Positions 1 through 5,883 of a stretch of 6,568 nt of DNA are shown here, in pieces. Source of the DNA: Granulicella sp. (GTDB taxonomy: Bacteria; Acidobacteriota; Terriglobia; Terriglobales; Acidobacteriaceae). The stretch spans positions 4,853 through 11,420 of the forward strand of contig PKWK01000116.1 in NCBI GenBank assembly GCA_003133205.1. The letters are read 5' to 3'. Position 1 is the stretch's first letter, and each line of letters begins with the position of its first letter. The notes under the pieces are model-generated. The model saw only the letters and a list, made by a program, of their open reading frames with translations, did no database searches and was not told the origin of the DNA. Both the position numbers and the translations under genes were made by a program.

Positions 1-524
1 GCGCAGTTGCGAATCTCCTGGGGCGTGGGCTTGTCGCCGGGCGGGGCGCAGCGGACTACGGAGCCGATCCAGGCGTCGCGCAGGCGCAGGCCGTCGTCGC
101 GGGAGATGGCTCGGGGTTTACTGGCGAAGCCGAGGTCGTGGAGCACCGGGTACATGAAGTCTCCGGAGCCATCGCCGGTGAACGGGCGGCCGGTGCGGTT
201 TGCGCCGTGGGCTCCGGGGGCGAGGCCGAGGATGAGGACGCGGGCTCGCAGATCGCCGAAGCCAGGGACGGGACGCGCCCAGTAGGCGTGATCCTGGTAG
301 GCACGGCGACGGGTTTCGCCAATGCGAGTGCAGTAGTCGCGCAGGCGGGGACAGAGCTCGCAGGCGATGATGGAGTTGCGGACGTGGTCCGGATCGGGAG
401 CAGGATTTGGAAGCTGACGCAGAGGGTCGGGCGACTGGGCCGTGAGGGATGGCAAGAGGATGGGCGCTTTGCGGCGGATCGATTTCACTGGACGGGGATG
501 GCGGATGAAATGGGGACAACCCAT
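1..524 (-). CDS. Uracil-DNA glycosylase, family 5 (UDGb type), 3' end outside the window
   Basis: Base-excision repair enzyme that removes uracil, and in this family also other deaminated bases, from DNA. Reading the minus strand from the ATG at 524-522 gives 174 codons and then runs off the left edge, so the C-terminal part with the late His-containing motif is not visible. Seen: CELC (Cys55, Cys58) and a later pair Cys159 and Cys174, 15 residues apart, which matches the four [4Fe-4S] ligands of family 4/5 enzymes. Residues 99-118 carry the family 5 active-site stretch GLAPGAHGANRTGRPFTGD, which lacks the acidic or Asn residue other UDG families use. The start is uncertain: ATG at 524 has only a weak GC-rich upstream purine stretch, and GTG at 488-486 (starting MKSIRRK) is a real alternative. 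The gene is divergent from the mutarotase-like gene. Product call is confident, start is not. Confidence 0.88.
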   Translation of the reverse strand, partial: MGCPHFIRHPRPVKSIRRKAPILLPSLTAQSPDPLRQLPNPAPDPDHVRNSIIACELCPRLRDYCTRIGETRRRAYQDHAYWARPVPGFGDLRARVLILGLAPGAHGANRTGRPFTGDGSGDFMYPVLHDLGFASKPRAISRDDGLRLRDAWIGSVVRCAPPGDKPTPQEIRNC

Positions 525-615
525 ACGACCGCCGCATAGATAGAATACATCCGAGTGTAGAGAAAGTTGGGCGAGCGACTTGGAAGATCCACGGATCAGC
601 AGGATGTATCTGGCG
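525..615. promoter_or_regulatory. Divergent intergenic region between the UDG gene and the mutarotase-like gene
   Basis: About 90 bases separate the chosen starts of two divergent genes, so promoters for both should lie here or just inside their 5' ends. An A/T-rich patch at 541-549 holds TAGAAT (541-546) on the plus strand and TATTCT (547-542) on the minus strand; either could be a -10 box, but neither has a convincing -35 box at normal spacing. No operator-like palindrome was found. Boundaries depend on the uncertain start codons of both genes. Confidence 0.3.
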
Positions 616-1902
616 ATGGTGAAGCAGTGGTTCTCATCGCTGTATCACAGAGTTTGGCGAAGGAACCTGATGCGGTCGGGCATGGTGACGGGCCTCATCC
701 TGGCAGGCGTGTTGCTGGGACTGGCAACTGCTTACCGTGCGCATATGCGCGGCAATTTCCATAAGCTGAAGGCGAAGATTTCGACCGAGCGGCAGGATAC
801 TCCGGTGCCACGGCCGGGCGGCCAGGAGGCGGCGGTGCTGATGCGGTCCTGGCAGTCGGGCGATTCGACGCCGGAGTTTCTCTCCGCGACGCTGTTGCCG
901 GGCCGGGGAATGAACGTGCTGCAGATCACTGCCTATCTTCCGGGCAAAGGAGAGGTGAACCTGATGGCGTCGCCGTCAGTCGAAGGCGCGGCAGCCGCGA
1001 TGACCGGCAAGGGCGAAGACGCAGATGGGCAGGCGAGCCTGGCGATGGGCGGCGCATTCGAAGCCCCATGGGCGGGGCGAATCTGGGGAACTCCGGTGCA
1101 GGCCGGTACGCACTTAACGACGGTCTGGCGAGGGCATACGATCACTCTGCCTGTGGCTGGAAGCGGCGGCGGTGGTGTCGAAGCGAGGGATGGGCTGATG
1201 CTCGCACAGCCGGCCGACTCCGCGGGGACGACCGGGTTGCCGGATGGCGGAGAGGCCCAGGCGGTCTTTCACACTGGGGATTTTGGCGCACACTGGCCAT
1301 CGAAGGCGGAGGTGACGGTGACCGTGCTGCTCAGCAGCCATACGATTGATCTGACAGTGGTGGCGCGGAACGTTGGCGATGTGGCCGAGCCGATCAGCAT
1401 CGGATGGCATCCGCGGTTCGCGATTCTCAATGGGAACCGGGCAGAGTCGCGCCTTCACGTTCCAGGCCAGATGCGGGCGGAGGTGCGCGACAACGGGAGA
1501 GAACAGCCCACAGGCAAACTTCTTCCGGTGGCCGGCACGCCCTACGACTTCACCATGCCCGGCGGGGTGAAGTTGGGCACGATGAGCCTGGACGAATGCT
1601 TCGTCGCGCTGCACCAGGGCCTGCTGGACAACGGACCGGCCGCCGAGTTGAGCGATCCTGCGAACGGCTACGGACTGCGGCTGACGGCATTAAGCCCGAC
1701 GATCAAAGCGATGCGCGTGGTTGCGCCGGCGAGCGGGGACTACGTGTCGATTGAGCCCCAATTCAACTACCCCGATCCGTTGGGGCGGGAGTGGGGGAAG
1801 GAAACGGATGCCGGGATGGTGGTGCTACAGCCCGGGCAGTCGACGGAGTGGAAGGTCCGGCTCGAGCTGTTCGCGTTGGCCGGAAGCCAATCTCCGATGT
1901 AG
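616..1902 (+). CDS. Membrane-anchored aldose 1-epimerase / galactose mutarotase-like protein
   Basis: Predicted 428-residue protein with a basic N-terminus, one hydrophobic segment (about residues 22-40) and a large soluble domain that should lie outside the cytoplasmic membrane. The soluble part has landmarks of the mutarotase-like beta-sandwich: PGRGMNVLQ near residue 95, GAFEAPWAGRIWG at 146-158, GWHPRF at 263-268 (the His of the GxHPYF-type motif) and SIEPQFNYPD at 378-387, where Glu380 matches the family's catalytic Glu. In this family His and Glu interconvert alpha and beta anomers of sugars; the substrate here cannot be read. Start choice: ATG 616 follows AGGAT at 601-605. ATG 604, TTG 580 and ATG 670 (AGGA at 661-664, a better-spaced site) are alternatives; all but 670 keep the basic residues before the membrane segment. 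It stands alone, with 150 bases before tig, and shows no link to the protease genes. Confidence 0.75.
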   Translation: MVKQWFSSLYHRVWRRNLMRSGMVTGLILAGVLLGLATAYRAHMRGNFHKLKAKISTERQDTPVPRPGGQEAAVLMRSWQSGDSTPEFLSATLLPGRGMNVLQITAYLPGKGEVNLMASPSVEGAAAAMTGKGEDADGQASLAMGGAFEAPWAGRIWGTPVQAGTHLTTVWRGHTITLPVAGSGGGGVEARDGLMLAQPADSAGTTGLPDGGEAQAVFHTGDFGAHWPSKAEVTVTVLLSSHTIDLTVVARNVGDVAEPISIGWHPRFAILNGNRAESRLHVPGQMRAEVRDNGREQPTGKLLPVAGTPYDFTMPGGVKLGTMSLDECFVALHQGLLDNGPAAELSDPANGYGLRLTALSPTIKAMRVVAPASGDYVSIEPQFNYPDPLGREWGKETDAGMVVLQPGQSTEWKVRLELFALAGSQSPM

Positions 1903-1941
1903 CGGAACGGTACGCGCCACGCGAGAAGTGCCTGCGCGAGT

Positions 1942-1971
1942 TTGACCCTTCACAAGCAAGACTCGTAGAGT
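1942..1971 (+). promoter_or_regulatory. Possible sigma70-type promoter for tig
   Basis: TTGACC at 1942-1947 resembles a -35 box and TAGAGT at 1966-1971 a -10 box, with an 18-base spacer. Transcription would begin near 1978, exactly where the left arm of an 8-bp inverted repeat begins. The -10 match is only four of six bases, so this is a candidate inferred from position and partial consensus. Confidence 0.35.
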
Positions 1972-1977
1972 GGATAT

Positions 1978-2038
1978 GAGGCGCCGGTCGCGCTCGACGC
2001 CCATGGACGGAGCGGCGCGGCCCATTTACGGGCGCCTC
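1978..2038 (+). promoter_or_regulatory. Structured 5' leader of tig closed by a perfect 8-bp inverted repeat
   Basis: GAGGCGCC (1978-1985) and GGCGCCTC (2031-2038) are exact reverse complements and enclose 45 bases. Inside them, CGCTC (1991-1995) pairs with GAGCG (2010-2014), extendable by two pairs past a bulged G. The sequence GCCCAT-NN-ACGG occurs twice, at 1999-2010 and 2020-2031. The outer stem ends one base before the Shine-Dalgarno sequence of tig, so folding could affect ribosome access or protect the RNA 5' end. It matches no riboswitch or thermometer class I recognise. There is no T-run after it, so it is not an obvious terminator for the upstream gene. Confidence 0.4.
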
Positions 2039-2039
2039 T

Positions 2040-2045
2040 GGAAGG
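2040..2045 (+). promoter_or_regulatory. Ribosome binding site of tig that supports a TTG start
   Basis: GGAAGG lies seven bases before TTG at 2053. The nearest in-frame ATG (2089) has only GGAA at 2073-2076, 12 bases away. The better site and spacing decide for the TTG start and add 12 residues to trigger factor. Confidence 0.6.
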
Positions 2046-2052
2046 CACTGAT

Positions 2053-3507
2053 TTGAACCCGACTGAGATTACGGAAACAAACGACACCATGACGGATGAG
2101 ACTGCAAGCCTGCAGTTGGACGCAGCACCGGCCGAGCAACACGAACACAGCCATGAGCACGACCACAACCATGAGCATGACCACGACCATCAGCCTGGGC
2201 CAACGCTGAATCCGCTGTTGACGCGCGAGGTCGAGGTGGAGGTTCCGGCAGATGAGGTCTCGAAGACCTATCGCACGGTGATCAAGCGTTACCAGAAACT
2301 GGCACGCATACCGGGGTTCCGCGCGGGCAAAGTTCCCGAATCGCTGGTACGGTCTAAGTTTGCGAAGGAGTTGCGCCAGGAGGTCATGGAGGCGCTGGTT
2401 TCGGAGCGCTTCCGAAGCGCCATCACCGAGCGGAAACTTCAGCCGGTTTCGGAGCCTCAGTTGCTGGATCTGCAACTTACGGATGGCCAGCCGCTGCGCT
2501 TCAAGGCAGCGTTCGAGGTGCTTCCGGAGTTCGACGTGGCCGGGTACGAGACGGTGCGCGTGGAGAAGCCCAATGTCGAGCTGACCCCGGAAGAATTTGA
2601 AGGTGAGTTGAGCCGCATGCTGGACAGTCAGGCAACGGTTGAGCCGGTCGAAGAGGAGCGCGCGCTGGTAGAGGGCGACTGGGCGGAGATCCAGTTCCGC
2701 GGCGAGATCAAGCCGCTAGCCCAGGCTGTGACTGAGGAGGGTTTGTCCTCCGCGGAGCCGGCTGCAGGACCGATTACTGGCGAGGATGTCCTGATCGAGA
2801 TTGGCGGCAAGAATACTTTGCCGGCGTTCAATGATGCGCTGCGCGGGACGAAGGTCGGGCAGGAGTTGACCTTCGAGGTGGACTACCCGGCGGACTTCGG
2901 CGATCGGAGGCTCGCGGGACAGACGGTTAGCTACGACGTGACCGTAAAGGCGATCAAGCGCAAGATCTATCCGGAGCGCGATGCGGAGTTGGCGAAGCAA
3001 CTTGGCGGCAACGAGACCTGGGAGGAGTTCGAAACCCAGATGCGCGAGCGCGTGGCCAGGCAGAAGCGGGAGTCGCTCGAATCCGGTGCAAGGAACAAGA
3101 TGCTCGATGAGTTGATTGGGCGGTACAACTTCCCTGTTCCTGAGTCGTTCGTGCAGCAGCGTGTGGATGCTCGGCTAGAGCGCGGCCTGCGGGCGCTGGC
3201 GCAGCAGGGTATGAAGGCGGACGATATGCGCAAGCTGGACTTCGGACGTCTGCGCGCGGCGCAGCGCGACGAGGCAGAGCGCGAGGTGCGCGCGTCGCTG
3301 GTGGTCGACCGGATTGCGGACGCCGAGAAGGTCGAAGTGAGCGATGCTGAACTCGACAATGAGGTCCTGATGCTGTCGATCCAGACGCGTGAACCGTATG
3401 AAGCGCTGCGCGAGCGGCTTGTGCAGGACGGCGGGATGAACCGGCTCCGCGAGGAGATGCGGCGAGAGAAGACGAGCAGCGTGCTCTACGAGAGACTGGC
3501 GAGCTAA
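2053..3507 (+). CDS. tig: Trigger factor, ribosome-associated chaperone, with His-rich N-terminal extension
   Basis: Trigger factor docks on ribosomal protein L23 at the exit tunnel and shields nascent chains. The 484-residue product is longer than usual (about 430-450). Residues 1-50 are an acidic, His-rich extension with nine alternating histidines at 30-46. The ribosome-binding domain follows, with the signature GFRAGKVP at 88-95, about 45 residues later than in typical members. An FKBP-like PPIase domain spans about 207-303, and a helical C-terminal substrate-cradling domain runs to the end. The PPIase region looks divergent: the usual PGFE is PAFN (257-260), and an Ala/Glu-rich insertion sits at about 221-243. 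TTG 2053 is chosen for its GGAAGG site; ATG 2089 is the alternative and keeps the His tract. It is followed after 62 bases by clpP with no terminator between, so the two are probably co-transcribed. Confidence 0.96.
   Translation: MNPTEITETNDTMTDETASLQLDAAPAEQHEHSHEHDHNHEHDHDHQPGPTLNPLLTREVEVEVPADEVSKTYRTVIKRYQKLARIPGFRAGKVPESLVRSKFAKELRQEVMEALVSERFRSAITERKLQPVSEPQLLDLQLTDGQPLRFKAAFEVLPEFDVAGYETVRVEKPNVELTPEEFEGELSRMLDSQATVEPVEEERALVEGDWAEIQFRGEIKPLAQAVTEEGLSSAEPAAGPITGEDVLIEIGGKNTLPAFNDALRGTKVGQELTFEVDYPADFGDRRLAGQTVSYDVTVKAIKRKIYPERDAELAKQLGGNETWEEFETQMRERVARQKRESLESGARNKMLDELIGRYNFPVPESFVQQRVDARLERGLRALAQQGMKADDMRKLDFGRLRAAQRDEAEREVRASLVVDRIADAEKVEVSDAELDNEVLMLSIQTREPYEALRERLVQDGGMNRLREEMRREKTSSVLYERLAS
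2152..2190 (+). repeat. 18-bp tandem repeat encoding the His tract of trigger factor
   Basis: CATGAGCACGACCACAAC (2152-2169) is followed directly by CATGAGCATGACCACGAC (2170-2187), with two differences in 18, then by the first codon of a third unit (CAT). Each unit encodes HEHDHN or HEHDHD. The in-frame duplication suggests the tract grew by replication slippage while keeping the His-X pattern. Confidence 0.85.
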
Positions 3508-3514
3508 GGGCAGC

Positions 3515-3538
3515 GAGTCAGCAAGTTAACAAGTCAGC
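3515..3538 (+). repeat. Three degenerate 8-bp tandem units between tig and clpP
   Basis: GAGTCAGC (3515-3522), AAGTTAAC (3523-3530) and AAGTCAGC (3531-3538) fit the shared pattern RAGTYARC. They occupy the middle of the 62-base tig-clpP spacer. They form no hairpin with a T-run, so they do not argue against read-through into clpP. Function is unknown; it may be a small intergenic slippage repeat. Confidence 0.6.
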
Positions 3539-3569
3539 TTAAGACAACAGCAAAGGAAGAGAGAGTGAC

Positions 3570-4160
3570 ATGGGATTAGTACCGATGGTGATCGAGCAGA
3601 CGAGCCGGGGCGAACGCGCCTACGACATCTATAGCCGTCTGCTGCGGGACAACATCATTTTTCTGGGCACGCCGATCGACGACAACATCGCGAATGTGAT
3701 CATCGCGCAGATGCTGTTCCTGAGCGGCGAGGATCCGGAGAAGGACATTCAGCTCTACATCAACTCACCCGGCGGTTCGATCACGGCGGGGCTGGCGATC
3801 TACGACACCATGCAATACATCAAGAACGATGTGGTGACGTTTTGCATTGGTCAGGCGGCGTCGATGGGGGCCTTCCTTTTGATGGCGGGAAAGAAGGGTA
3901 AGCGGTTCGCGCTGCCGAACGCGCGCATCCTGATTCATCAGCCGTCGATGGGCGGACTGAGTGGTCAGGCGACCGACATCGACATCCACGCGCGAGAGAT
4001 TCTGCGTATCCGCGAGATTACCAACAAGCTGATGAGCAAATCCACCGGCCAATCGCTGGACCGGATCGAGCGGGACGTGGAGCGCGACTTCATCATGACG
4101 GCAGAGCAGTCGAAGGAGTACGGCATCATCGACGACATCATCGACCGGCCGCGCGCCTAG
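3570..4160 (+). CDS. clpP: ATP-dependent Clp protease proteolytic subunit ClpP
   Basis: Serine peptidase that forms a two-ring, 14-subunit barrel in the cytoplasm and degrades proteins unfolded and threaded in by ClpX or other Clp ATPases. The 196-residue product has the full catalytic triad: Ser98 in GQAASMGAF, His123 in LIHQPSMGG, and Asp173 in the ERDVERDF segment. NSPGGS at 65-70 is the conserved oxyanion/substrate-strand glycine loop. The N-terminus, [20 protein letters not shown], begins only a few residues before the conserved LVPMVIEQ, so any propeptide is very short, unlike the 14-residue one of Escherichia coli. The ATG at 3570 has a purine-rich Shine-Dalgarno region, GGAAGAG at 3555-3561, nine to ten bases upstream. 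It is probably co-transcribed with tig and ends at a strong hairpin, so clpX is likely transcribed separately. Confidence 0.98.
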   Translation: MGLVPMVIEQTSRGERAYDIYSRLLRDNIIFLGTPIDDNIANVIIAQMLFLSGEDPEKDIQLYINSPGGSITAGLAIYDTMQYIKNDVVTFCIGQAASMGAFLLMAGKKGKRFALPNARILIHQPSMGGLSGQATDIDIHAREILRIREITNKLMSKSTGQSLDRIERDVERDFIMTAEQSKEYGIIDDIIDRPRA

Positions 4161-4180
4161 CCTGTCGCGTTTTACGACTT

Positions 4181-4210
4181 ACAAACCCCGGCCTCGTCGC
4201 CGGGGTTTGT
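4181..4210 (+). terminator. Hairpin terminator after clpP
   Basis: ACAAACCCCGGC (4181-4192) and GCCGGGGTTTGT (4199-4210) form a perfect 12-bp stem with the six-base loop CTCGTC. The hairpin begins 21 bases after the clpP stop. The following bases, CATTTAG, are only weakly T-rich, so the stem itself must do most of the work; an RNA 3'-end-protecting role is also possible. It separates the tig-clpP unit from clpX. Confidence 0.8.
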
Positions 4211-4232
4211 CATTTAGATAAGTGTTATACGA

Positions 4233-4303
4233 GGTTCGGGTGTAACCAGAAAGAGGTATCCCGGTGACATCCGTGTAGGGAATTGGAGGTGGGTTCGGGT
4301 GTA
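4233..4303 (+). repeat. 12-bp direct repeat in the clpX upstream region
   Basis: GGTTCGGGTGTA occurs exactly at 4233-4244 and again at 4292-4303, 59 bases apart, between the clpP terminator and clpX. The copies could be paired binding sites for a regulator or a chance duplication. No clean promoter is evident: TTATAC (4225-4230) and TAGACT (4302-4307) are possible -10 boxes without well-placed -35 partners. No CIRCE element or heat-shock sigma factor consensus was found. Confidence 0.5.
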
Positions 4304-4340
4304 GACTTAAGCTTGTTCCCAGTATGACCGGTCCGACTCC

Positions 4341-4345
4341 AGGAG
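4341..4345 (+). promoter_or_regulatory. Ribosome binding site used to choose the clpX start
   Basis: AGGAG lies 11 bases before ATG 4357. The earlier in-frame ATG at 4324 has no Shine-Dalgarno sequence in the 15 bases before it. Starting at 4357 also puts the first zinc-finger Cys at residue 13, as is usual for ClpX. Confidence 0.5.
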
Positions 4346-4356
4346 TTGCCGCACCT

Positions 4357-5643
4357 ATGAAAACATCCCGCGGTTCAGACGAATCGCTTCGCTGCTCGTT
4401 TTGCCACAAGTCGCAGGACGCGGTGGCAAAGCTCATCTCCTCACCATCGGACTATCCCCGGGCCTACATATGCGATGAGTGCGTTGGGGTGTGCAACTCG
4501 ATCCTCGAGGATGACCGCAGCGAGGTGCTGCCGGGTGTAGCGCCGGCGCAGCTTCCCAAGCCGCAAGAGGTCAAGGCGTTTCTGGATGAATATGTGATTG
4601 GGCAGGACCAGACCAAGAAGAAGTTGGCGGTCGCGGTCTACAACCACTACAAGCGCATCCAGATGAACAAGACGCGCGGTAACGATGTGGAACTCGTGAA
4701 GTCGAATATTCTGCTGGTCGGCCCGACGGGTTCAGGCAAAACGTTGCTGGCGCAGACCTTGGCAAAGATGCTGGATGTGCCATTCGCCATCGTGGACGCA
4801 ACCACACTGACTGAAGCCGGATACGTGGGCGAAGATGTCGAGAACATCATCCTGAAGCTGCTGCAGGCTGCCGAAGGTGATGTGACGCGGGCACAGAGTG
4901 GGATCATCTACATCGACGAGATCGACAAGATTGGCCGCAAGGACGAGAATCCTTCGATCACGCGCGACGTTTCGGGCGAAGGCGTGCAGCAGGCGCTGCT
5001 GAAGATACTGGAAGGCACGGTCGCGAATGTGCCGCCGCAGGGCGGGCGCAAGCATCCGCACCAGGAGTTCACGGCTGTTGATACGACGAACATTCTTTTC
5101 ATCTGCGGTGGAGCTTTTGTGGGGCTCGAGAAGGTGATCGGACGACGCATAGGCAAGAAGGCGCTGGGATTCCGGGCGATCGCCGATCCGGATGCGAAAG
5201 ACGGCGAGGTAACGCCGATCCGGGCACAACGGGATTCCGAGATGTTGCGCCAGGCAGAGCCTCAGGACTTGCTGAAGTATGGCTTGATTCCGGAGTTTGT
5301 AGGCCGGCTGCCGGTGCTTGGAATACTGGACGAGTTGGATGAGGCGGCGCTGATCGAGATCCTGACCAAGCCGCGGAACGCGATTCTGAAACAATACGCG
5401 AAGCTGTTCGACTACGAGAACGTGAAGGTGACGTTCTCCGACGACGCGGCCAAGGAGATCGCTCGCGAGGCGCTGCAGCGCAAGGTAGGAGCACGTGGGC
5501 TGCGCATGATACTGGAAGAGTTGATGCTGGACCTGATGTACTACGTGCCAGGAAACAAGAAGATCAGCGACCTGACGATCACAGCGGAGATGGTGAAGAA
5601 GCACAGCCTCACGCTGCCAATGCTACTGGAGAAGGCGGGATAG
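4357..5643 (+). CDS. clpX: ATP-dependent Clp protease ATP-binding subunit ClpX
   Basis: AAA+ unfoldase that forms a hexamer, recognises tagged or adaptor-delivered substrates, unfolds them with ATP and translocates them into ClpP. The 428-residue product is of normal length. The N-terminal zinc-binding domain has CSFC (Cys13, Cys16) and CDEC (Cys39, Cys42). Walker A is GPTGSGKT at 122-129, the pore loop GYVG is at 155-158, Walker B IIYIDE is at 183-188, and sensor II GARGLR is at 378-383. ALGF at 269-272 occupies the place of the IGF loop that docks on ClpP, with Leu for Ile, a variant the family tolerates. The ATG at 4324 would add 11 residues and could serve only if the message were nearly leaderless. 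Lying 196 bases beyond clpP and behind a terminator, the gene probably has its own promoter. Confidence 0.97.
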   Translation: MKTSRGSDESLRCSFCHKSQDAVAKLISSPSDYPRAYICDECVGVCNSILEDDRSEVLPGVAPAQLPKPQEVKAFLDEYVIGQDQTKKKLAVAVYNHYKRIQMNKTRGNDVELVKSNILLVGPTGSGKTLLAQTLAKMLDVPFAIVDATTLTEAGYVGEDVENIILKLLQAAEGDVTRAQSGIIYIDEIDKIGRKDENPSITRDVSGEGVQQALLKILEGTVANVPPQGGRKHPHQEFTAVDTTNILFICGGAFVGLEKVIGRRIGKKALGFRAIADPDAKDGEVTPIRAQRDSEMLRQAEPQDLLKYGLIPEFVGRLPVLGILDELDEAALIEILTKPRNAILKQYAKLFDYENVKVTFSDDAAKEIAREALQRKVGARGLRMILEELMLDLMYYVPGNKKISDLTITAEMVKKHSLTLPMLLEKAG

Positions 5644-5694
5644 GGCCTTCGTTACTGAAGTAATTGCCTCTGTTGTTCAAATTGACAAATTAGC

Positions 5695-5714
5695 AGCCCG
5701 AGAGCGGGCTTTCT
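5695..5714 (+). terminator. Hairpin terminator after clpX
   Basis: AGCCCG (5695-5700) and CGGGCT (5705-5710) form a 6-bp stem with an AGAG tetraloop, followed by TTCT. It starts about 50 bases after the clpX stop. The stem is short and the T-run weak, but position and shape fit a modest intrinsic terminator. Confidence 0.6.
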
Positions 5715-5716
5715 AG

Positions 5717-5770
5717 CCCCAGTGGGGAGGTCTGTGGTGATAAACCACCGGCGCGCACCCCTATTTTTTT
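5717..5770 (+). terminator. Second hairpin group ending in seven T residues in the clpX-lon spacer
   Basis: CCCC-AGT-GGGG (5717-5727) can form a small hairpin. GTGGT (5734-5738) and ACCAC (5744-5748) form another. Alternatively GGGG (5724-5727) pairs with CCCC (5758-5761) and encloses the middle hairpin, with the seven T residues (5764-5770) starting three bases after it. This could be a backup terminator for clpX or a regulatory structure before lon. The alternative pairings make the exact fold uncertain. Confidence 0.45.
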
Positions 5771-5813
5771 ACCCGTCACACAAAAGTGCACATGCGGTCT
5801 GGGCCGAAAGCAT

Positions 5814-5819
5814 TACAAT
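5814..5819 (+). promoter_or_regulatory. Possible -10 box of the lon promoter
   Basis: TACAAT matches the sigma70 -10 consensus at five of six positions and lies 64 bases before the lon start. No good -35 box is found at 16-18 bases spacing. It lies downstream of both hairpin groups, which fits separate transcription of lon. A small AACC-GCA-GGTT hairpin (5834-5844) would be near the RNA 5' end. Confidence 0.35.
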
Positions 5820-5883
5820 CACTGGAAGTGTTTAACCGCAGGTTGCACCCTCGGCAGCGGCTGGCACGTCTAATGGGGAGAAC

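Noticed and set aside
118..539. Plus-strand frame at 138-539 and minus-strand frame at 118-537
   Set aside because: Both overlap the uracil-DNA glycosylase frame, which carries family motifs; their translations are Ala/Gly- or Pro/Arg/Ser-rich without domain features.
1114..1614. Minus-strand open frame of 166 codons inside the mutarotase-like gene
   Set aside because: Shadow of the plus-strand coding sequence; no ribosome binding site and no recognisable motif.
1937..1965. CGAGT / ACTCG inverted repeat after the mutarotase-like gene as a terminator
   Set aside because: Only five base pairs, a 19-base loop and no T-run; it overlaps the candidate tig promoter and is more likely chance.
4211..4356. 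Known heat-shock element (CIRCE or sigma32-type promoter) before clpX
   Set aside because: Looked for and not found: no TTAGCACTC-N9-GAGTGCTAA palindrome and no CTTGAA/CCCCAT-like pair.
4732..5604. Long minus-strand open frame of 290 codons inside clpX
   Set aside because: It lies entirely opposite a clear ClpX gene with all AAA+ motifs; strong third-position GC bias in the real gene removes stops from the antisense frame. The translation has no recognisable domain.
5682..5687. Perfect TTGACA as a -35 box for lon
   Set aside because: No -10-like sequence 16-19 bases downstream; that position falls in the clpX terminator stem.
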